Source: Ferrigenium kumadai
Lineage (GTDB): Bacteria > Pseudomonadota > Gammaproteobacteria > Burkholderiales > Gallionellaceae
NCBI RefSeq assembly: GCF_018324385.1
Contig: NZ_AP019536.1
Span: 2,508,604 to 2,572,603 of the forward strand
Length of the DNA: 64,000 bases
Direction: 5' to 3'
Shown: positions 10,211 through 18,701 of the stretch, piece after piece
Numbering within the stretch: position 1 is the first letter of the stretch
Layout of the letters: each line of letters starts with the position of its first letter
Program-made: the position numbers and the translations under genes
The notes under the pieces: generated by a model
What the model was told of the DNA's origin: nothing
The model's input: the letters and a program-made list of their open reading frames with translations, nothing else
Databases searched by the model: none

Positions 10211-11698
10211 ATGTTTGAATCCGCCGAGCTCGGACACAAGATCGACAAGGCCACTTACGACAAGGAAGTGCCCAAGCTGCGCGAGGCGCTGCTGGAAGCG
10301 CAGATGGATCTGTCCAAACTGGCAAAGTTTCCGGTCATCATCCTGGTCGGCGGCGTGGATGGCGCCGGACGTGGAGAGACCGTCAACCTGCTCAACGAAT
10401 GGATGGACCCGCGTTTCCTGGAAACTCACGGCATGGGCGAACCCTCCGATGAGGAGCTGGACCGGCCGATGATGTGGCGCTTCTGGCGCGCCCTGCCGCC
10501 CAAGGGCAAGATCGGCATCTTCCTCGGTTCCTGGTACACCTGGCCGATACTCAACCGGGTGCTTGGCCATGCCAAGACCCCCGAATTGGACCAGAGCCTC
10601 GAACGAGCCAGGCGACTGGAAACCATGCTGGTGGAGGAAGGTGCACTGATACTCAAATTCTGGATGCACCTGTCCAAGGAAAAACAGCAGAAACGCCTCA
10701 AGATGCTGGAGAAAGATCCCAAGACCCGCTGGCGCGTTACCAAGCGGGATTGGGAACACTACGAGCTATACGACAAATTCAGCGCCGTGAACGAAAGCGT
10801 GATCCGCCATACCAGCACCGCCGAAGCGCCATGGACCATCGTAGAAGGCTATGACCCGAACTACCGCAGCCTGACCGTAGGGAAAGTCATTCTCGATGCG
10901 ATACGCAAGCGCATCGATGAGGCCGGCCAGAAGATCACCGAGGTATCCGCCCCGCCGCCGCTGCCCTCGATCGACCGGCTCAACGTGCTGAAAACCCTGG
11001 ATCTGAGCCAGATTCTCAGCAAGAAGAAATACCTCACCGAACTGGAAAAATATCAGGGTAAGCTGGCGATACTGACCCGCGACCCGAAATTCAGTGACAT
11101 CACCGTCATTGCCCTGTTCGAAGGCAACGACGCGGCGGGCAAAGGAGGCGCCATCCGGCGTGTCGCCAGCGCACTGGATGCCCGACACTACAACATCGTG
11201 CCGATCGCCGCGCCCACCGAGGAAGAGCGTGCCCAGCCCTATCTGTGGCGCTTCTGGCGGCACATTCCACGCCGCGGCAGGCTGACCATCTTCGACCGCT
11301 CGTGGTATGGCCGCGTGCTTGTGGAGCGCGTCGAAAAGTACTGCTCCGAAACCGACTGGATGCGCGCCTACAGCGAGATCAACGACTTTGAGGCACAAAT
11401 GGTGCGTCACAGGATCGTGGTGGTTAAATTCTGGCTCTCCATCAGCAAGGACGAACAACTCAAGCGCTTCAAGGAGCGCGAAAAGATCGGTTTCAAGCGC
11501 TTCAAGATCACCGACGAAGATTGGCGCAATCGCGAAAAATGGGACGACTACGAAGCCGCCGTGTGTGACATGGTGGACCGCACCAGCACCGAGTTGGCAC
11601 CGTGGACCCTGGTCGAGGCAAACGACAAGAATTTCGCGCGCATCAAGATCCTGAAGACGCTGTGCCAGCAGATCGAAGCGGAGATGAAAAAGAAATAA
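10211..11698 (+). CDS. pap: Two-domain PPK2, polyphosphate:AMP phosphotransferase
   Basis: This 495-residue protein has two fused PPK2 domains, as in polyphosphate:AMP phosphotransferase, which makes ADP from AMP using polyphosphate. Domain 1 has a degenerate Walker A, GGVDGAGRGE, at residues 47-56. Domain 2 has the complete EGNDAAGKGG motif near residues 304-313, followed by the WRFWRHIPRRGRLTIFDRSWYGRVLVERV lid region. By analogy with class II enzymes, the C-terminal domain is the active one. The ATG at 10211 has GGGAGA upstream. With ppk1 nearby, this group can both store and use polyphosphate. Confidence 0.93.
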   Translation: MFESAELGHKIDKATYDKEVPKLREALLEAQMDLSKLAKFPVIILVGGVDGAGRGETVNLLNEWMDPRFLETHGMGEPSDEELDRPMMWRFWRALPPKGKIGIFLGSWYTWPILNRVLGHAKTPELDQSLERARRLETMLVEEGALILKFWMHLSKEKQQKRLKMLEKDPKTRWRVTKRDWEHYELYDKFSAVNESVIRHTSTAEAPWTIVEGYDPNYRSLTVGKVILDAIRKRIDEAGQKITEVSAPPPLPSIDRLNVLKTLDLSQILSKKKYLTELEKYQGKLAILTRDPKFSDITVIALFEGNDAAGKGGAIRRVASALDARHYNIVPIAAPTEEERAQPYLWRFWRHIPRRGRLTIFDRSWYGRVLVERVEKYCSETDWMRAYSEINDFEAQMVRHRIVVVKFWLSISKDEQLKRFKEREKIGFKRFKITDEDWRNREKWDDYEAAVCDMVDRTSTELAPWTLVEANDKNFARIKILKTLCQQIEAEMKKK

Positions 11699-11766
11699 TC
11701 AAGGAACTCTCTCCGGCTTTTATTTTCTAACTTTCCTGCTTTTGCAGTAAAGCAAGTCAGTTTCCC

Positions 11767-11783
11767 CCGCCGGGATCCGGCGG
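11767..11783. promoter_or_regulatory. Perfect GC-rich hairpin before the cytochrome c peroxidase gene
   Basis: CCGCCGG (11767-11773), a GAT loop and CCGGCGG (11777-11783) form a perfect 7-bp stem, 43 bases before the peroxidase ATG. No T-run follows, so it is not a standard terminator for the PPK2 gene. It could be an attenuated terminator or a leader structure. Confidence 0.35.
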
Positions 11784-11826
11784 CATCTCGGATGCAGCTA
11801 GTCACTAACCAAGAAAGGAAAATAAC

Positions 11827-12834
11827 ATGACCAGACATCGCCTACTGTCACTGACCATTGGATTGACAACCATGGTTGCCGGCACCGGTTTGGCGCAGGC
11901 CGCCAGCAGTAACGAGCCGATCCAGCCCGTCGTCAAGGCCAAGCCCCAGAATGCCGCAGTCGTCGAACTCGGCAAGAAACTTTACTTCGACCCCCGTTTG
12001 TCGAAATCCGGGTTCATTTCCTGCAATTCCTGCCACAACCTTTCCATGGGTGGCACCGACAACCTCAAGACCTCTGTCGGACACAACTGGCATCAAGGCC
12101 CGATCAATGCGCCTACGGTGCTCAACTCCAGCATGAACCTCGCCCAGTTCTGGGATGGGCGTGCGGCGGACCTCAAGGCTCAGGCCGGCGGCCCGATCGC
12201 CAACCCCGGCGAGATGGCGTTCACACATGAACTCGCTGTCGACGTGCTCCAGTCCATTCCTGCATATGTAGCAGAATTCAAGAGCGCATTTGGTTCCGAC
12301 AAGGTTGATATCGACAAGGTGACCAAGGCCATCGCCGCCTTCGAGGAGACTCTGGTGACGCCCGACTCCCGTTTCGACAAGTGGCTGAAGGGGGACAAGA
12401 AGGCGCTGAACAAGGAGGAACTCGCCGGCTACAAACTGTTCAAGGATAGCGGCTGCACCGCCTGTCACAACGGCCCTGCCGTCGGTGGCAACTCGTTCCA
12501 GAAGTTCGGCGTAGTCGAACCGTACAAGACCACCAATCCCGCCGAAGGACGCATCGCGGTGACGGGCAAGGATGCCGACCGTTTCTACTTCAAAGTGCCG
12601 ACACTGCGCAACGTCGAACTGACCTATCCGTACTTCCATGACGGCGAAGCTGCCACACTGAAAGACGCGGTCAACACCATGGGACGCCTCCAGTTGGGCA
12701 AGCAATTTACCGACGAAGAGAACAGCAAGATCGTCGCCTTCCTGAAAACACTGACCGGAAAGCAGCCATCGTTCCAGTTGCCGCTCCTGCCGCCGTCATC
12801 CGACAAGACTCCGCGTCCGCAACCATTCAACTAA
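11827..12834 (+). CDS. Dihaem cytochrome c peroxidase
   Basis: This 335-residue periplasmic enzyme reduces hydrogen peroxide with electrons from small c-type cytochromes. It has a signal peptide (cleavage near AQA-A, residue 25) and two haem c attachment sites: CNSCH at residues 66-70 (N-terminal, peroxidatic haem) and CTACH at 210-214 (C-terminal, electron-accepting haem). The conserved PTVLNSS and LRNVELTYPYFHDG segments support the CcpA/MauG superfamily. AAAGGA lies upstream of the ATG. A strong terminator follows, so it is probably a single-gene unit. Confidence 0.95.
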   Translation: MTRHRLLSLTIGLTTMVAGTGLAQAASSNEPIQPVVKAKPQNAAVVELGKKLYFDPRLSKSGFISCNSCHNLSMGGTDNLKTSVGHNWHQGPINAPTVLNSSMNLAQFWDGRAADLKAQAGGPIANPGEMAFTHELAVDVLQSIPAYVAEFKSAFGSDKVDIDKVTKAIAAFEETLVTPDSRFDKWLKGDKKALNKEELAGYKLFKDSGCTACHNGPAVGGNSFQKFGVVEPYKTTNPAEGRIAVTGKDADRFYFKVPTLRNVELTYPYFHDGEAATLKDAVNTMGRLQLGKQFTDEENSKIVAFLKTLTGKQPSFQLPLLPPSSDKTPRPQPFN

Positions 12835-12844
12835 AGCAACATCT

Positions 12845-12871
12845 CGGGGGCCTCGAGCCCCCGTTTCTTTT
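12845..12871 (+). terminator. Rho-independent terminator after the peroxidase gene
   Basis: CGGGGGC (12845-12851), a CTCGA loop and GCCCCCG (12857-12863) form a stable stem, followed by TTTCTTTT. Confidence 0.9.
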
Positions 12872-12885
12872 CCACTGCACTAGTT

Positions 12886-12905
12886 CGAGTTATCTAGATA
12901 ATTCG
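12886..12905. promoter_or_regulatory. 20-bp near-perfect palindrome upstream of the HDOD gene
   Basis: The core TTATCTAGATAA (12890-12901) is a perfect palindrome, and it extends to 20 bp with a single mismatched pair (12889/12902). It lies 120 bases before the HDOD start. The size and symmetry suit a dimeric regulator; no factor could be assigned. Confidence 0.4.
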
Positions 12906-13025
12906 GCATATGTTCACGTTCTCAAACTGAGGCTAGGATGGCACAATGCTTCAGGAGAGAAGCCGGTTACATCCGGAAGCGCGCAGGACAAGCCCGCCAA
13001 GACAAAAATAACAGGAGAAGGTTGG

Positions 13026-13853
13026 ATGGAAGTAACGCCCGAAGATTTCAATAAAGTGCTGGGAAACGTGAAGATCCCGCCTTGTCCGGCCCTGCTGCAT
13101 GGAGTCATGAAGACTGCGCGTCAGCCGAATGCCGATGTGGAAAAGATAGCGAACTCAGTCAAACAGGATGCTGCCATGACCGCCGCGCTGCTGAAACTGG
13201 CCAATTCGCCGCTCAGCGGGATCCGCTGCAAGATCACGTCGGTATCGCAGGCAATCTCCTTCCTTGGCTTGAAGACCACCATCAACCTCCTGACCAACGC
13301 GGCGCTGAGCCAGAGCATGGGAGGTGACGCCCAGAAATTCACCAAGTTCTGGGAGCGTTCCGCGGTGTCCGCTGCAGTCGCCGCCAGGCTTGCGCGGAAA
13401 CTCCCAGACATCTCCCAGGACGATGCCTATGCAGCCACGCTATTCCACGATTGCGGGATCCCCGTGCTGATGCAGCATTTCCCGACCTACCGCGAAACCG
13501 TCATGGCCGAGAGCAATCAAGGCAAGGATATCCACGAAGTGGAGAATGAACATTTCTCGACCACGCACGCAGTCGTCGGCAACATGCTGGCGCGCTCGTG
13601 GTATCTGCCACAGCATATCTGTCAGGCCATCCTGCACCATCACGACAGCACCATTTTCTCTTCCATCAGCGAGAATGTCGGCCGCCTGATCGGCATCGTT
13701 TACATGGCGGAGCTGATCGTGGACGAACATCTGTGCCAGAAGAACCTGGAATGGGAACAGGTAAAGAACGACGTGCTCGCCTGCCTCGGACTGTCTGAGG
13801 GAGAATTCTGGGAGTTGAAAGACGATATGCTGGGCTTCCTGAACGGCGAGTAA
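13026..13853 (+). CDS. HDOD-domain signalling protein
   Basis: This 275-residue cytoplasmic protein consists of one HDOD domain (about residues 15-215), a relative of HD-GYP/HD phosphohydrolases found in signalling and stress proteins. HD-like elements are visible as FHDCGI and ILHHHD, but the full metal-binding set of a catalytic HD domain cannot be confirmed. No receiver or GGDEF domain is attached. The ATG at 13026 has AGGAG 8 bases upstream. It stands alone between two terminator-like structures, with a palindromic site upstream. Confidence 0.88.
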   Translation: MEVTPEDFNKVLGNVKIPPCPALLHGVMKTARQPNADVEKIANSVKQDAAMTAALLKLANSPLSGIRCKITSVSQAISFLGLKTTINLLTNAALSQSMGGDAQKFTKFWERSAVSAAVAARLARKLPDISQDDAYAATLFHDCGIPVLMQHFPTYRETVMAESNQGKDIHEVENEHFSTTHAVVGNMLARSWYLPQHICQAILHHHDSTIFSSISENVGRLIGIVYMAELIVDEHLCQKNLEWEQVKNDVLACLGLSEGEFWELKDDMLGFLNGE

Positions 13854-13864
13854 TTCACTCGCCG
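13844..13864. terminator. Hairpin spanning the HDOD stop codon
   Basis: CGGCGAGT (13844-13851), an AATTC loop and ACTCGCCG (13857-13864) form a perfect 8-bp stem that includes the stop codon. It has no T-run, so termination would be weak or factor-dependent. Confidence 0.4.
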
Positions 13865-13951
13865 GTTACATATCGCCGGCGCCTTCCCTTTCACCATATT
13901 TATCCATCGACCCGATTGACTGCCTTGATCCTGAGAACAGCGAATGTTAAG

Positions 13952-13982
13952 CGAACCACCATGGTTCGAGTTTCGCTATAGT
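13952..13982 (+). promoter_or_regulatory. Promoter with overlapping palindrome for the LRR-kinase gene
   Basis: A -10-like TATAGT is at 13977-13982, 7 bases before the ATG at 13990, so the transcript may be leaderless. The inverted repeat CGAACCA (13952-13958), CCA, TGGTTCG (13962-13968) covers the -35 position and could be an operator. Confidence 0.4.
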
Positions 13983-13989
13983 TGCCCCC

Positions 13990-15345
13990 ATGCACACACT
14001 CCAATCGCTGCGTGCCGGGAAACTGGCCGGCATCAAACGTCTTGACCTGTCCTGCGGACTGACCAGCTTCCCCGAAGAAATCTTCGAGATTGCCGATACG
14101 CTGGAGATTCTCAATCTCTCCGGCAATGCGCTATCAAGCTTGCCCGACGACTTGCCGAAGCTGCACAAGCTGCGCGTGATCTTCTGCTCGGATAACCGCT
14201 TTACCCATCTGCCGGAAGTACTGGGGCAGTGCCCTAATCTGGACATGGTAGGCTTCAAGGCCAACCAGATCGGCAGCGTTCCTGCTGCAGCATTGCCGGA
14301 CCGGCTGCGCTGGCTGATCCTCACCGACAATCAGGTCACCGAACTGCCCGCGCGACTCGGCTCATGCACGCGCCTGCAAAAGCTCATGCTGTCAGGGAAC
14401 CGCCTGCATCGTCTGCCCGACGAGATGGCTGCCTGCGACCGGCTGGAATTGCTGCGCATCGCCGCGAACCGCTTTGCCCATTTGCCCGGCTGGCTGCTCT
14501 CGTTGCCACGTCTCGCATGGCTGGCCTATGCGGGGAATCCCTTCAGCGATGCCGGCGAAGTTGCAGCGATGGCAAAGCAGCCGATCACGCACGTCGACTG
14601 GAAGTCACTGGAGTTACAGCATCAATTGGGCGAGGGCGCGTCCGGCGTGATCTATCGGGCCAACCTGCAATCGGCTCACGGGATGTCGCCCGTGGCGGTC
14701 AAGGTTTTCAAGGGGGCGCTGACCAGCGACGGCCTGCCGCGCAGCGAAAAAGCCGCCTGCATCGCGGCCGGCGCACACTCGGGCCTGATTCCGGTCGTGG
14801 GCAAGATCAGCAATCATCCGGATGGCACACCGGGGCTGGTGATGTCCCTGATAGACCCGAGCTTCCGCAACTTGGCCGGGCCGCCCAGCCTCGAGTCCTG
14901 TACACGTGACATCTATCCGGCGGAAACTGAATTCACCCTTGAGACCGCATTGAACATCGCACATGAAGTCGCCGCGGTGGCGGAGCATCTGCATGCGCAG
15001 GGCGTGATGCACGGCGACCTGTACGCGCACAACATCCTGTGGAATCCGCAAGGCGACTGCCTGCTGGGCGACTTCGGCGCGGCTTCGTTTATTCCGGCAT
15101 CGTCTGGCATTCAGCAACGGGACGGGCGACTCGCCGCCGCGCTGCAACGCATTGAAGCACGCGCATTTGGTTGCCTGCTTGAGGAGCTGCTCGACCGCTG
15201 CAGCACACTCGCCGAAGCCCGGCACATCGTCACAGAGCTCCGCACCCTGCAGCAGCGTTGTGACCTGCCGGATGTCGATGCGCGGCCGTTATTCGGCGAG
15301 ATACGGGACACCTTGATGTCGCTGCGCAATGCTCTGCCAGGATAG
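13990..15345 (+). CDS. Leucine-rich repeat protein fused to a serine/threonine-type protein kinase
   Basis: This 451-residue protein joins about seven leucine-rich repeats (residues 15-195, pattern LxxLxLxxNxLxxLP) to a protein-kinase domain (about 208-450). Kinase landmarks are present: glycine-rich loop GEGASG (214-219), VAVK lysine Lys238, catalytic loop HGDLYAHN (His341, Asp343, Asn348; Gly replaces the Arg of HRD) and DFG at Asp361. The domain is compact, and no membrane segment or signal peptide is seen, so it should be cytoplasmic. No phosphatase or obvious substrate gene is adjacent. No Shine-Dalgarno precedes the ATG. Similar LRR-kinases occur sporadically in proteobacteria; their role is unknown to me. 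Confidence 0.88.
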   Translation: MHTLQSLRAGKLAGIKRLDLSCGLTSFPEEIFEIADTLEILNLSGNALSSLPDDLPKLHKLRVIFCSDNRFTHLPEVLGQCPNLDMVGFKANQIGSVPAAALPDRLRWLILTDNQVTELPARLGSCTRLQKLMLSGNRLHRLPDEMAACDRLELLRIAANRFAHLPGWLLSLPRLAWLAYAGNPFSDAGEVAAMAKQPITHVDWKSLELQHQLGEGASGVIYRANLQSAHGMSPVAVKVFKGALTSDGLPRSEKAACIAAGAHSGLIPVVGKISNHPDGTPGLVMSLIDPSFRNLAGPPSLESCTRDIYPAETEFTLETALNIAHEVAAVAEHLHAQGVMHGDLYAHNILWNPQGDCLLGDFGAASFIPASSGIQQRDGRLAAALQRIEARAFGCLLEELLDRCSTLAEARHIVTELRTLQQRCDLPDVDARPLFGEIRDTLMSLRNALPG

Positions 15346-15368
15346 GCAGCATTGCCCGCCAAGGCCAC

Positions 15369-15683
15369 TTACTGGAGTTTTTCCGCCGATTGCACCAGCA
15401 CGTAGGGGCTGACCACCACCGCCCACACGTCGGCATCCGACTCGTACCACGCCAGCGCCTGCTCGTCCGACACCCACCCGACCTGGCCCGCGGACATCCA
15501 CTGCGCGACCTGCGCTTTGTTGTCCTCGGATATCTGGAACGCCACCTCGACCAGATCGAGTTCCGCTGAAACCGCCACCGCCGAGCCGCTGGCGAAGAAG
15601 CGCTGTAGCTCCTTCCACGCAATGCGCGAAGTCTCCAGGTTCATCTTGGCGCGATAGATTTCTTCTTTGTTGTCTGTGCTCAT
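15369..15683 (-). CDS. DUF2288 protein
   Basis: This 104-residue soluble acidic protein matches DUF2288: ETSRIAWKELQRFFASG near the start, then LDLVEVA, QVAQWM and the strongly conserved VSDEQALAWYESDADVWAVVVSPYVLVQ. Function is unknown. I chose the ATG at 15683 because the family begins about 10 residues before TSRIAWKEL; longer readings have no ribosome site. It is convergent with the LRR-kinase gene and separated from it by 23 bases. Confidence 0.82.
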   Translation of the reverse strand: MSTDNKEEIYRAKMNLETSRIAWKELQRFFASGSAVAVSAELDLVEVAFQISEDNKAQVAQWMSAGQVGWVSDEQALAWYESDADVWAVVVSPYVLVQSAEKLQ

Positions 15684-15802
15684 TTCAACTTCCGGTTGAT
15701 AGGGGGCAATGAATTGCCCACCAGGTTTATCGATTGTCCGCGCAGGCACCCTGTGACCCTGTTACGCAACCCATTCCAATTCTCGAAAGACTATTGGTTC
15801 GC

Positions 15803-15914
15803 GTAGGAGCGGGCCCTGCCCGCAACATTCGAATTGATCGCGGGCATAACCAATCACTTGCCAGCTTGCTGGCTTAGTGAGATGGCTAGTAACTTCATTA
15901 GGGCCCGCTCCTAC
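15803..15914. repeat. REP doublet (REPIN-like inverted pair)
   Basis: GTAGGAGCGGGCCCT at 15803-15817 is repeated exactly in inverted orientation at 15900-15914. The GTAGGAGCGGGC core with a following GCCCGC hairpin half is the GTAG-type REP sequence known from Pseudomonas and relatives. The pair, 112 bp in all, fills most of the 238-base gap between the DUF2288 gene and the gamma-carbonic anhydrase gene. No RAYT (REP-associated transposase) gene lies in the window. Confidence 0.75.
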
Positions 15915-15921
15915 AAGCGTT

Positions 15922-16461
15922 TTATCTTGACGGTTCTTTCAGATAGTTGTTCTTCAGTCGCATGTAGTGCTCGGCCGAATATTTCAGGTAGGCGATCTCT
16001 TCCTTCGTGAGAGGACGCACCGCCTTGGCCGGACGCCCCATGTAGAGCATCCCGCCCTCCAGCACCTTGCCCGGCGACACCAGGCTGCCCGCGCCTATCA
16101 TCACATGGTCGGGAACGACCACATCGTCCATGATGATGGAGCCCATGCCGATCAGGCACTCGTTACCGATGGTACAGCCGTGCAGGATCACCGAATGCCC
16201 CACCGTCACGTAGTCCCCCACGATCAGCGGCGAGCCTTCGGGCTTGTCCGGCGTCTTGTGCGACACATGGCCCATGGTCAGGTCCTGAATGTTGGTGCCG
16301 CGCCCGATCACGATACGGTTCACGTCACCGCGCAGCACGGTGTTGCACCACACGGAACTGTCGTCGCCGATCTTCACATCGCCGATGACCTGGCAGGAGG
16401 GATGGAGATAGACCTGCTCGCCAAGGATGGGCGAGGTGTTAAGGTAAGAAGATAAAGGCAT
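15922..16461 (-). CDS. Gamma-carbonic anhydrase family protein (YrdA/PaaY type)
   Basis: This 179-residue protein is a left-handed beta-helix built from hexapeptide repeats (IGDVKIGDDSSVW, VIGRGTNIQD, VTVGHSVILHGCTIG). Histidines in HVSHK, VGHSV and ILHGC match the zinc ligands of gamma-carbonic anhydrases. Whether it has carbonic anhydrase activity is uncertain, since many YrdA relatives are inactive or act as thioesterases. The ATG at 16461 gives the family N-terminus; a TTG at 16479 would overlap the upstream gene. It is the last gene of the pyrC-cheX-like run, 10 bases downstream. Confidence 0.88.
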   Translation of the reverse strand: MPLSSYLNTSPILGEQVYLHPSCQVIGDVKIGDDSSVWCNTVLRGDVNRIVIGRGTNIQDLTMGHVSHKTPDKPEGSPLIVGDYVTVGHSVILHGCTIGNECLIGMGSIIMDDVVVPDHVMIGAGSLVSPGKVLEGGMLYMGRPAKAVRPLTKEEIAYLKYSAEHYMRLKNNYLKEPSR

Positions 16462-16471
16462 GATGGTTCGC

Positions 16472-17002
16472 TCAGACAAAATTCAACTCGATATAGAACT
16501 CGCTCTGCCCGATATTGACCGGCAGCAGCACGGTTTGACCGGGATAGTGGTGAACGATCTCGTGCCCCTCTCCCAGCAGCAATTGCGGGGTCTGCATGTC
16601 GAAATCATGCCCCTGCTCGGACAGGATGCGCTTGGCACCGCCCACCAGCATATTGACCAGCTCTCCGGCGAGGTCCGCAGCCTCGTTATCGGCACTGGCG
16701 ATCTCGTGGCCCAGCAGGTTGCGGGAGATCTCGCGTATCGCCGGCAGCGGGAGCGACAGCGCGACGCTGCCGCAGGCGCCCTCGCCCTTCATTCCGATAA
16801 GCGCAGAGACCACTCCTTTGGCCGCCTTGCCTTGTTTCGGCTCCGGAATCCCGGGTTGTACCCTCAACCTCACCATGGTGGCAAAGATCGTGAACAGCGA
16901 ATCCAGCAAGGCATGGATCATGAGGATGTCCATATGGCTGCCATCCGTCATGGATGGAGCCTGAGGTTTTCTTCCTTCTGCCACGTTCACCTGTCCCATC
17001 AT
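16472..17002 (-). CDS. CheX-like chemotaxis phosphatase-family protein
   Basis: This 176-residue protein resembles CheX, a dimeric phosphatase of phospho-CheY and other receiver domains: a long N-terminal helix (LLDSLFTIFATMVRL), KGVVSALIGMKGEGACGSVALSLP, then NEAADLAGELVNMLVGGAKRIL, which contains the CheC/CheX-type E-x2-N-like helix. The start at 17002 is chosen because the pyrC stop TGA shares its A with this ATG (TGATG), implying coupled translation. No other chemotaxis gene is in the window, so its partner receiver is unknown. The target may be a non-chemotaxis regulator. Confidence 0.75.
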   Translation of the reverse strand: MMGQVNVAEGRKPQAPSMTDGSHMDILMIHALLDSLFTIFATMVRLRVQPGIPEPKQGKAAKGVVSALIGMKGEGACGSVALSLPLPAIREISRNLLGHEIASADNEAADLAGELVNMLVGGAKRILSEQGHDFDMQTPQLLLGEGHEIVHHYPGQTVLLPVNIGQSEFYIELNFV

Positions 17003-18036
17003 CACCCCACGAGCTTCCATTTCATCGTCTCGCCCGCCCTTAACGGCACGAGGCGATGCTCGCCGAACTCCACCGATGCGGGTACTTGCCATTCTTCCTT
17101 GCACAACGTGATGGTCTCTTTGTTGCGCGGCAGGCCGTAGTAGTCCGCGCCGTGGAAGCTGGCGAAGCCTTCCAGCTTGTCGAGCGCGCCCGCGGCTTCG
17201 AACACCTCGGCATACAGCTCGATGGCGCTATGCGCGGAGTAACAACCGGCGCAGCCGCAAGCGTTCTCCTTGGTGTGCTGTGCGTGCGGGGCGCTGTCGG
17301 TGCCGAGGAAGAATTTCCTGCTGCCGCTCGTGGCAGCTTTCACCAGCGCCTCGCGGTGCGTCTCGCGCTTGAGTATCGGCAGACAGTAGAAGTGCGGGCG
17401 GATGCCGCCGACCAGCATCGCGTTGCGGTTGTATAGCAGATGCTGCGGCGTGAGCGTGGCGGCGATGTTATCCGGCGCACTCATCACGAATTGCGCGGCA
17501 TCCTTCGTGGTGATGTGCTCGAATACCACGCGCAGGTTCGGCATGTCCTTCAGCAGGGGCTGCATCACGCGCTCGATGAACACCGCCTCGCGGTCGAAGA
17601 TGTCGATGGCCGCATCGGTCGCCTCGCCGTGTACCAGCAGCGGCATGCCGCAGCGTTGCATCTCTTCCAGCGCGGCGTAGGTCTTGCGCAGATCGGTCAC
17701 TCCCGCATCGGAGTTGGTGGTCGCACCCGCGGGATACAACTTCACTGCGTGGACCGCGCCGCTGGCCTTGGCCTTGCGGATTTCCTCCGCACTGGTGTTG
17801 TCGGTCAGGTACAGCGTCATCAGCGGCTCGAACTTCATGCCCTGGGGCAACACGGCGAGGATGCGCGCACGGTATTCCAGCGCCTGTTCCGTTGTTGTCA
17901 CCGGCGGGCGCAGATTGGGCATGACGATGGCGCGGGCGAACTGCCGTGCGGTGTCCGGTAGTACAGACTGCATCAGCGCGCCGTCGCGCAAGTGCAGGTG
18001 CCAGTCGTCGGGACGGGTAAGGGTGAGTTGCTGCAT
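17002..18036 (-). CDS. pyrC: Dihydroorotase PyrC
   Basis: PyrC closes carbamoyl-aspartate to dihydroorotate, the third step of pyrimidine synthesis, in the cytoplasm. The 344-residue length fits the class II family (E. coli 348). Zinc-binding HLH at residues 13-15 ([10 protein letters not shown]), the carboxylated-lysine segment VKLYPAG, the later HGE, EHITT and GTDSAPH motifs are all present. The ATG at 18036 gives the usual [13 protein letters not shown] start; a longer reading to 18075 has no support. It is cotranscribed with the CheX-like gene. Confidence 0.96.
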   Translation of the reverse strand: MQQLTLTRPDDWHLHLRDGALMQSVLPDTARQFARAIVMPNLRPPVTTTEQALEYRARILAVLPQGMKFEPLMTLYLTDNTSAEEIRKAKASGAVHAVKLYPAGATTNSDAGVTDLRKTYAALEEMQRCGMPLLVHGEATDAAIDIFDREAVFIERVMQPLLKDMPNLRVVFEHITTKDAAQFVMSAPDNIAATLTPQHLLYNRNAMLVGGIRPHFYCLPILKRETHREALVKAATSGSRKFFLGTDSAPHAQHTKENACGCAGCYSAHSAIELYAEVFEAAGALDKLEGFASFHGADYYGLPRNKETITLCKEEWQVPASVEFGEHRLVPLRAGETMKWKLVG

Positions 18037-18106
18037 GATGGTTTCCGGCTGGATGAATGGGCGGAATTGTACCAAACGGCGAGGGCTGCTTTCGCTCGAT
18101 CCCCGC

Positions 18107-18619
18107 TCAGCGCGAAGTCAGCGCCGTGCCGCACGATGGCTTAGCGACCATGAGTCCCTTGATGAAAGCGCGGCGGACCGTGCCGGCCACGATGGCGGCA
18201 GCCACCTCTTGCGAATGGCGCTCCGCACCGGAGAGTCTGCGCACCCATCCCCGGAACGGGATGATGTTCTCCGAGGTGCTGCGCAGGGCGCCGATGGCCA
18301 TATTCTTGGCCTCGTTCGTTCCCTGCTCGACGAGACCGGTCTCGTGGCCGGATGGCGCGGCATCGAAGTCCGGTCCCAGCACGACATCGAGTTCGTGCAC
18401 CTTGGCAACCAGATCCTCGCAAGTCGCTTCTGCCGGGATCGCATAAGGCTGCTTACGCGCCTCAAGCAGCACCGGCGGTATTTTCGTGCGAACCAGATTC
18501 AGGTCGCTCAACGGCGATGTGGCCGCGTCGGTCACCCGCGTCTGCTCGTCCGAGGCGCACGCCGATAGCGCAAAGGCGAGCGCGATCAATACGGAGCGAT
18601 AGAACAAGGGGCGGGTCAT
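18107..18619 (-). CDS. Hypothetical lipoprotein
   Basis: This 170-residue protein has a lipoprotein signal ending in FALSAC, with the acylated cysteine at residue 21. The mature part has two more cysteines (ATCEDL, PSCGTA) that could form a disulfide, and a helical middle ending in a basic segment. I did not recognise a family. The ATG at 18619 is chosen because the hydrophobic signal begins there. It lies alone between the TetR gene and pyrC, on the same strand as both. Confidence 0.7.
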   Translation of the reverse strand: MTRPLFYRSVLIALAFALSACASDEQTRVTDAATSPLSDLNLVRTKIPPVLLEARKQPYAIPAEATCEDLVAKVHELDVVLGPDFDAAPSGHETGLVEQGTNEAKNMAIGALRSTSENIIPFRGWVRRLSGAERHSQEVAAAIVAGTVRRAFIKGLMVAKPSCGTALTSR

Positions 18620-18701
18620 GCGAAGCAGTTTCGCCCGCACTGGCGTGGTGAGTCAATAGACTTCGCCTGTCGTTTCGGCCTGGAGGTCTTTGAACGGAAG
18701 G

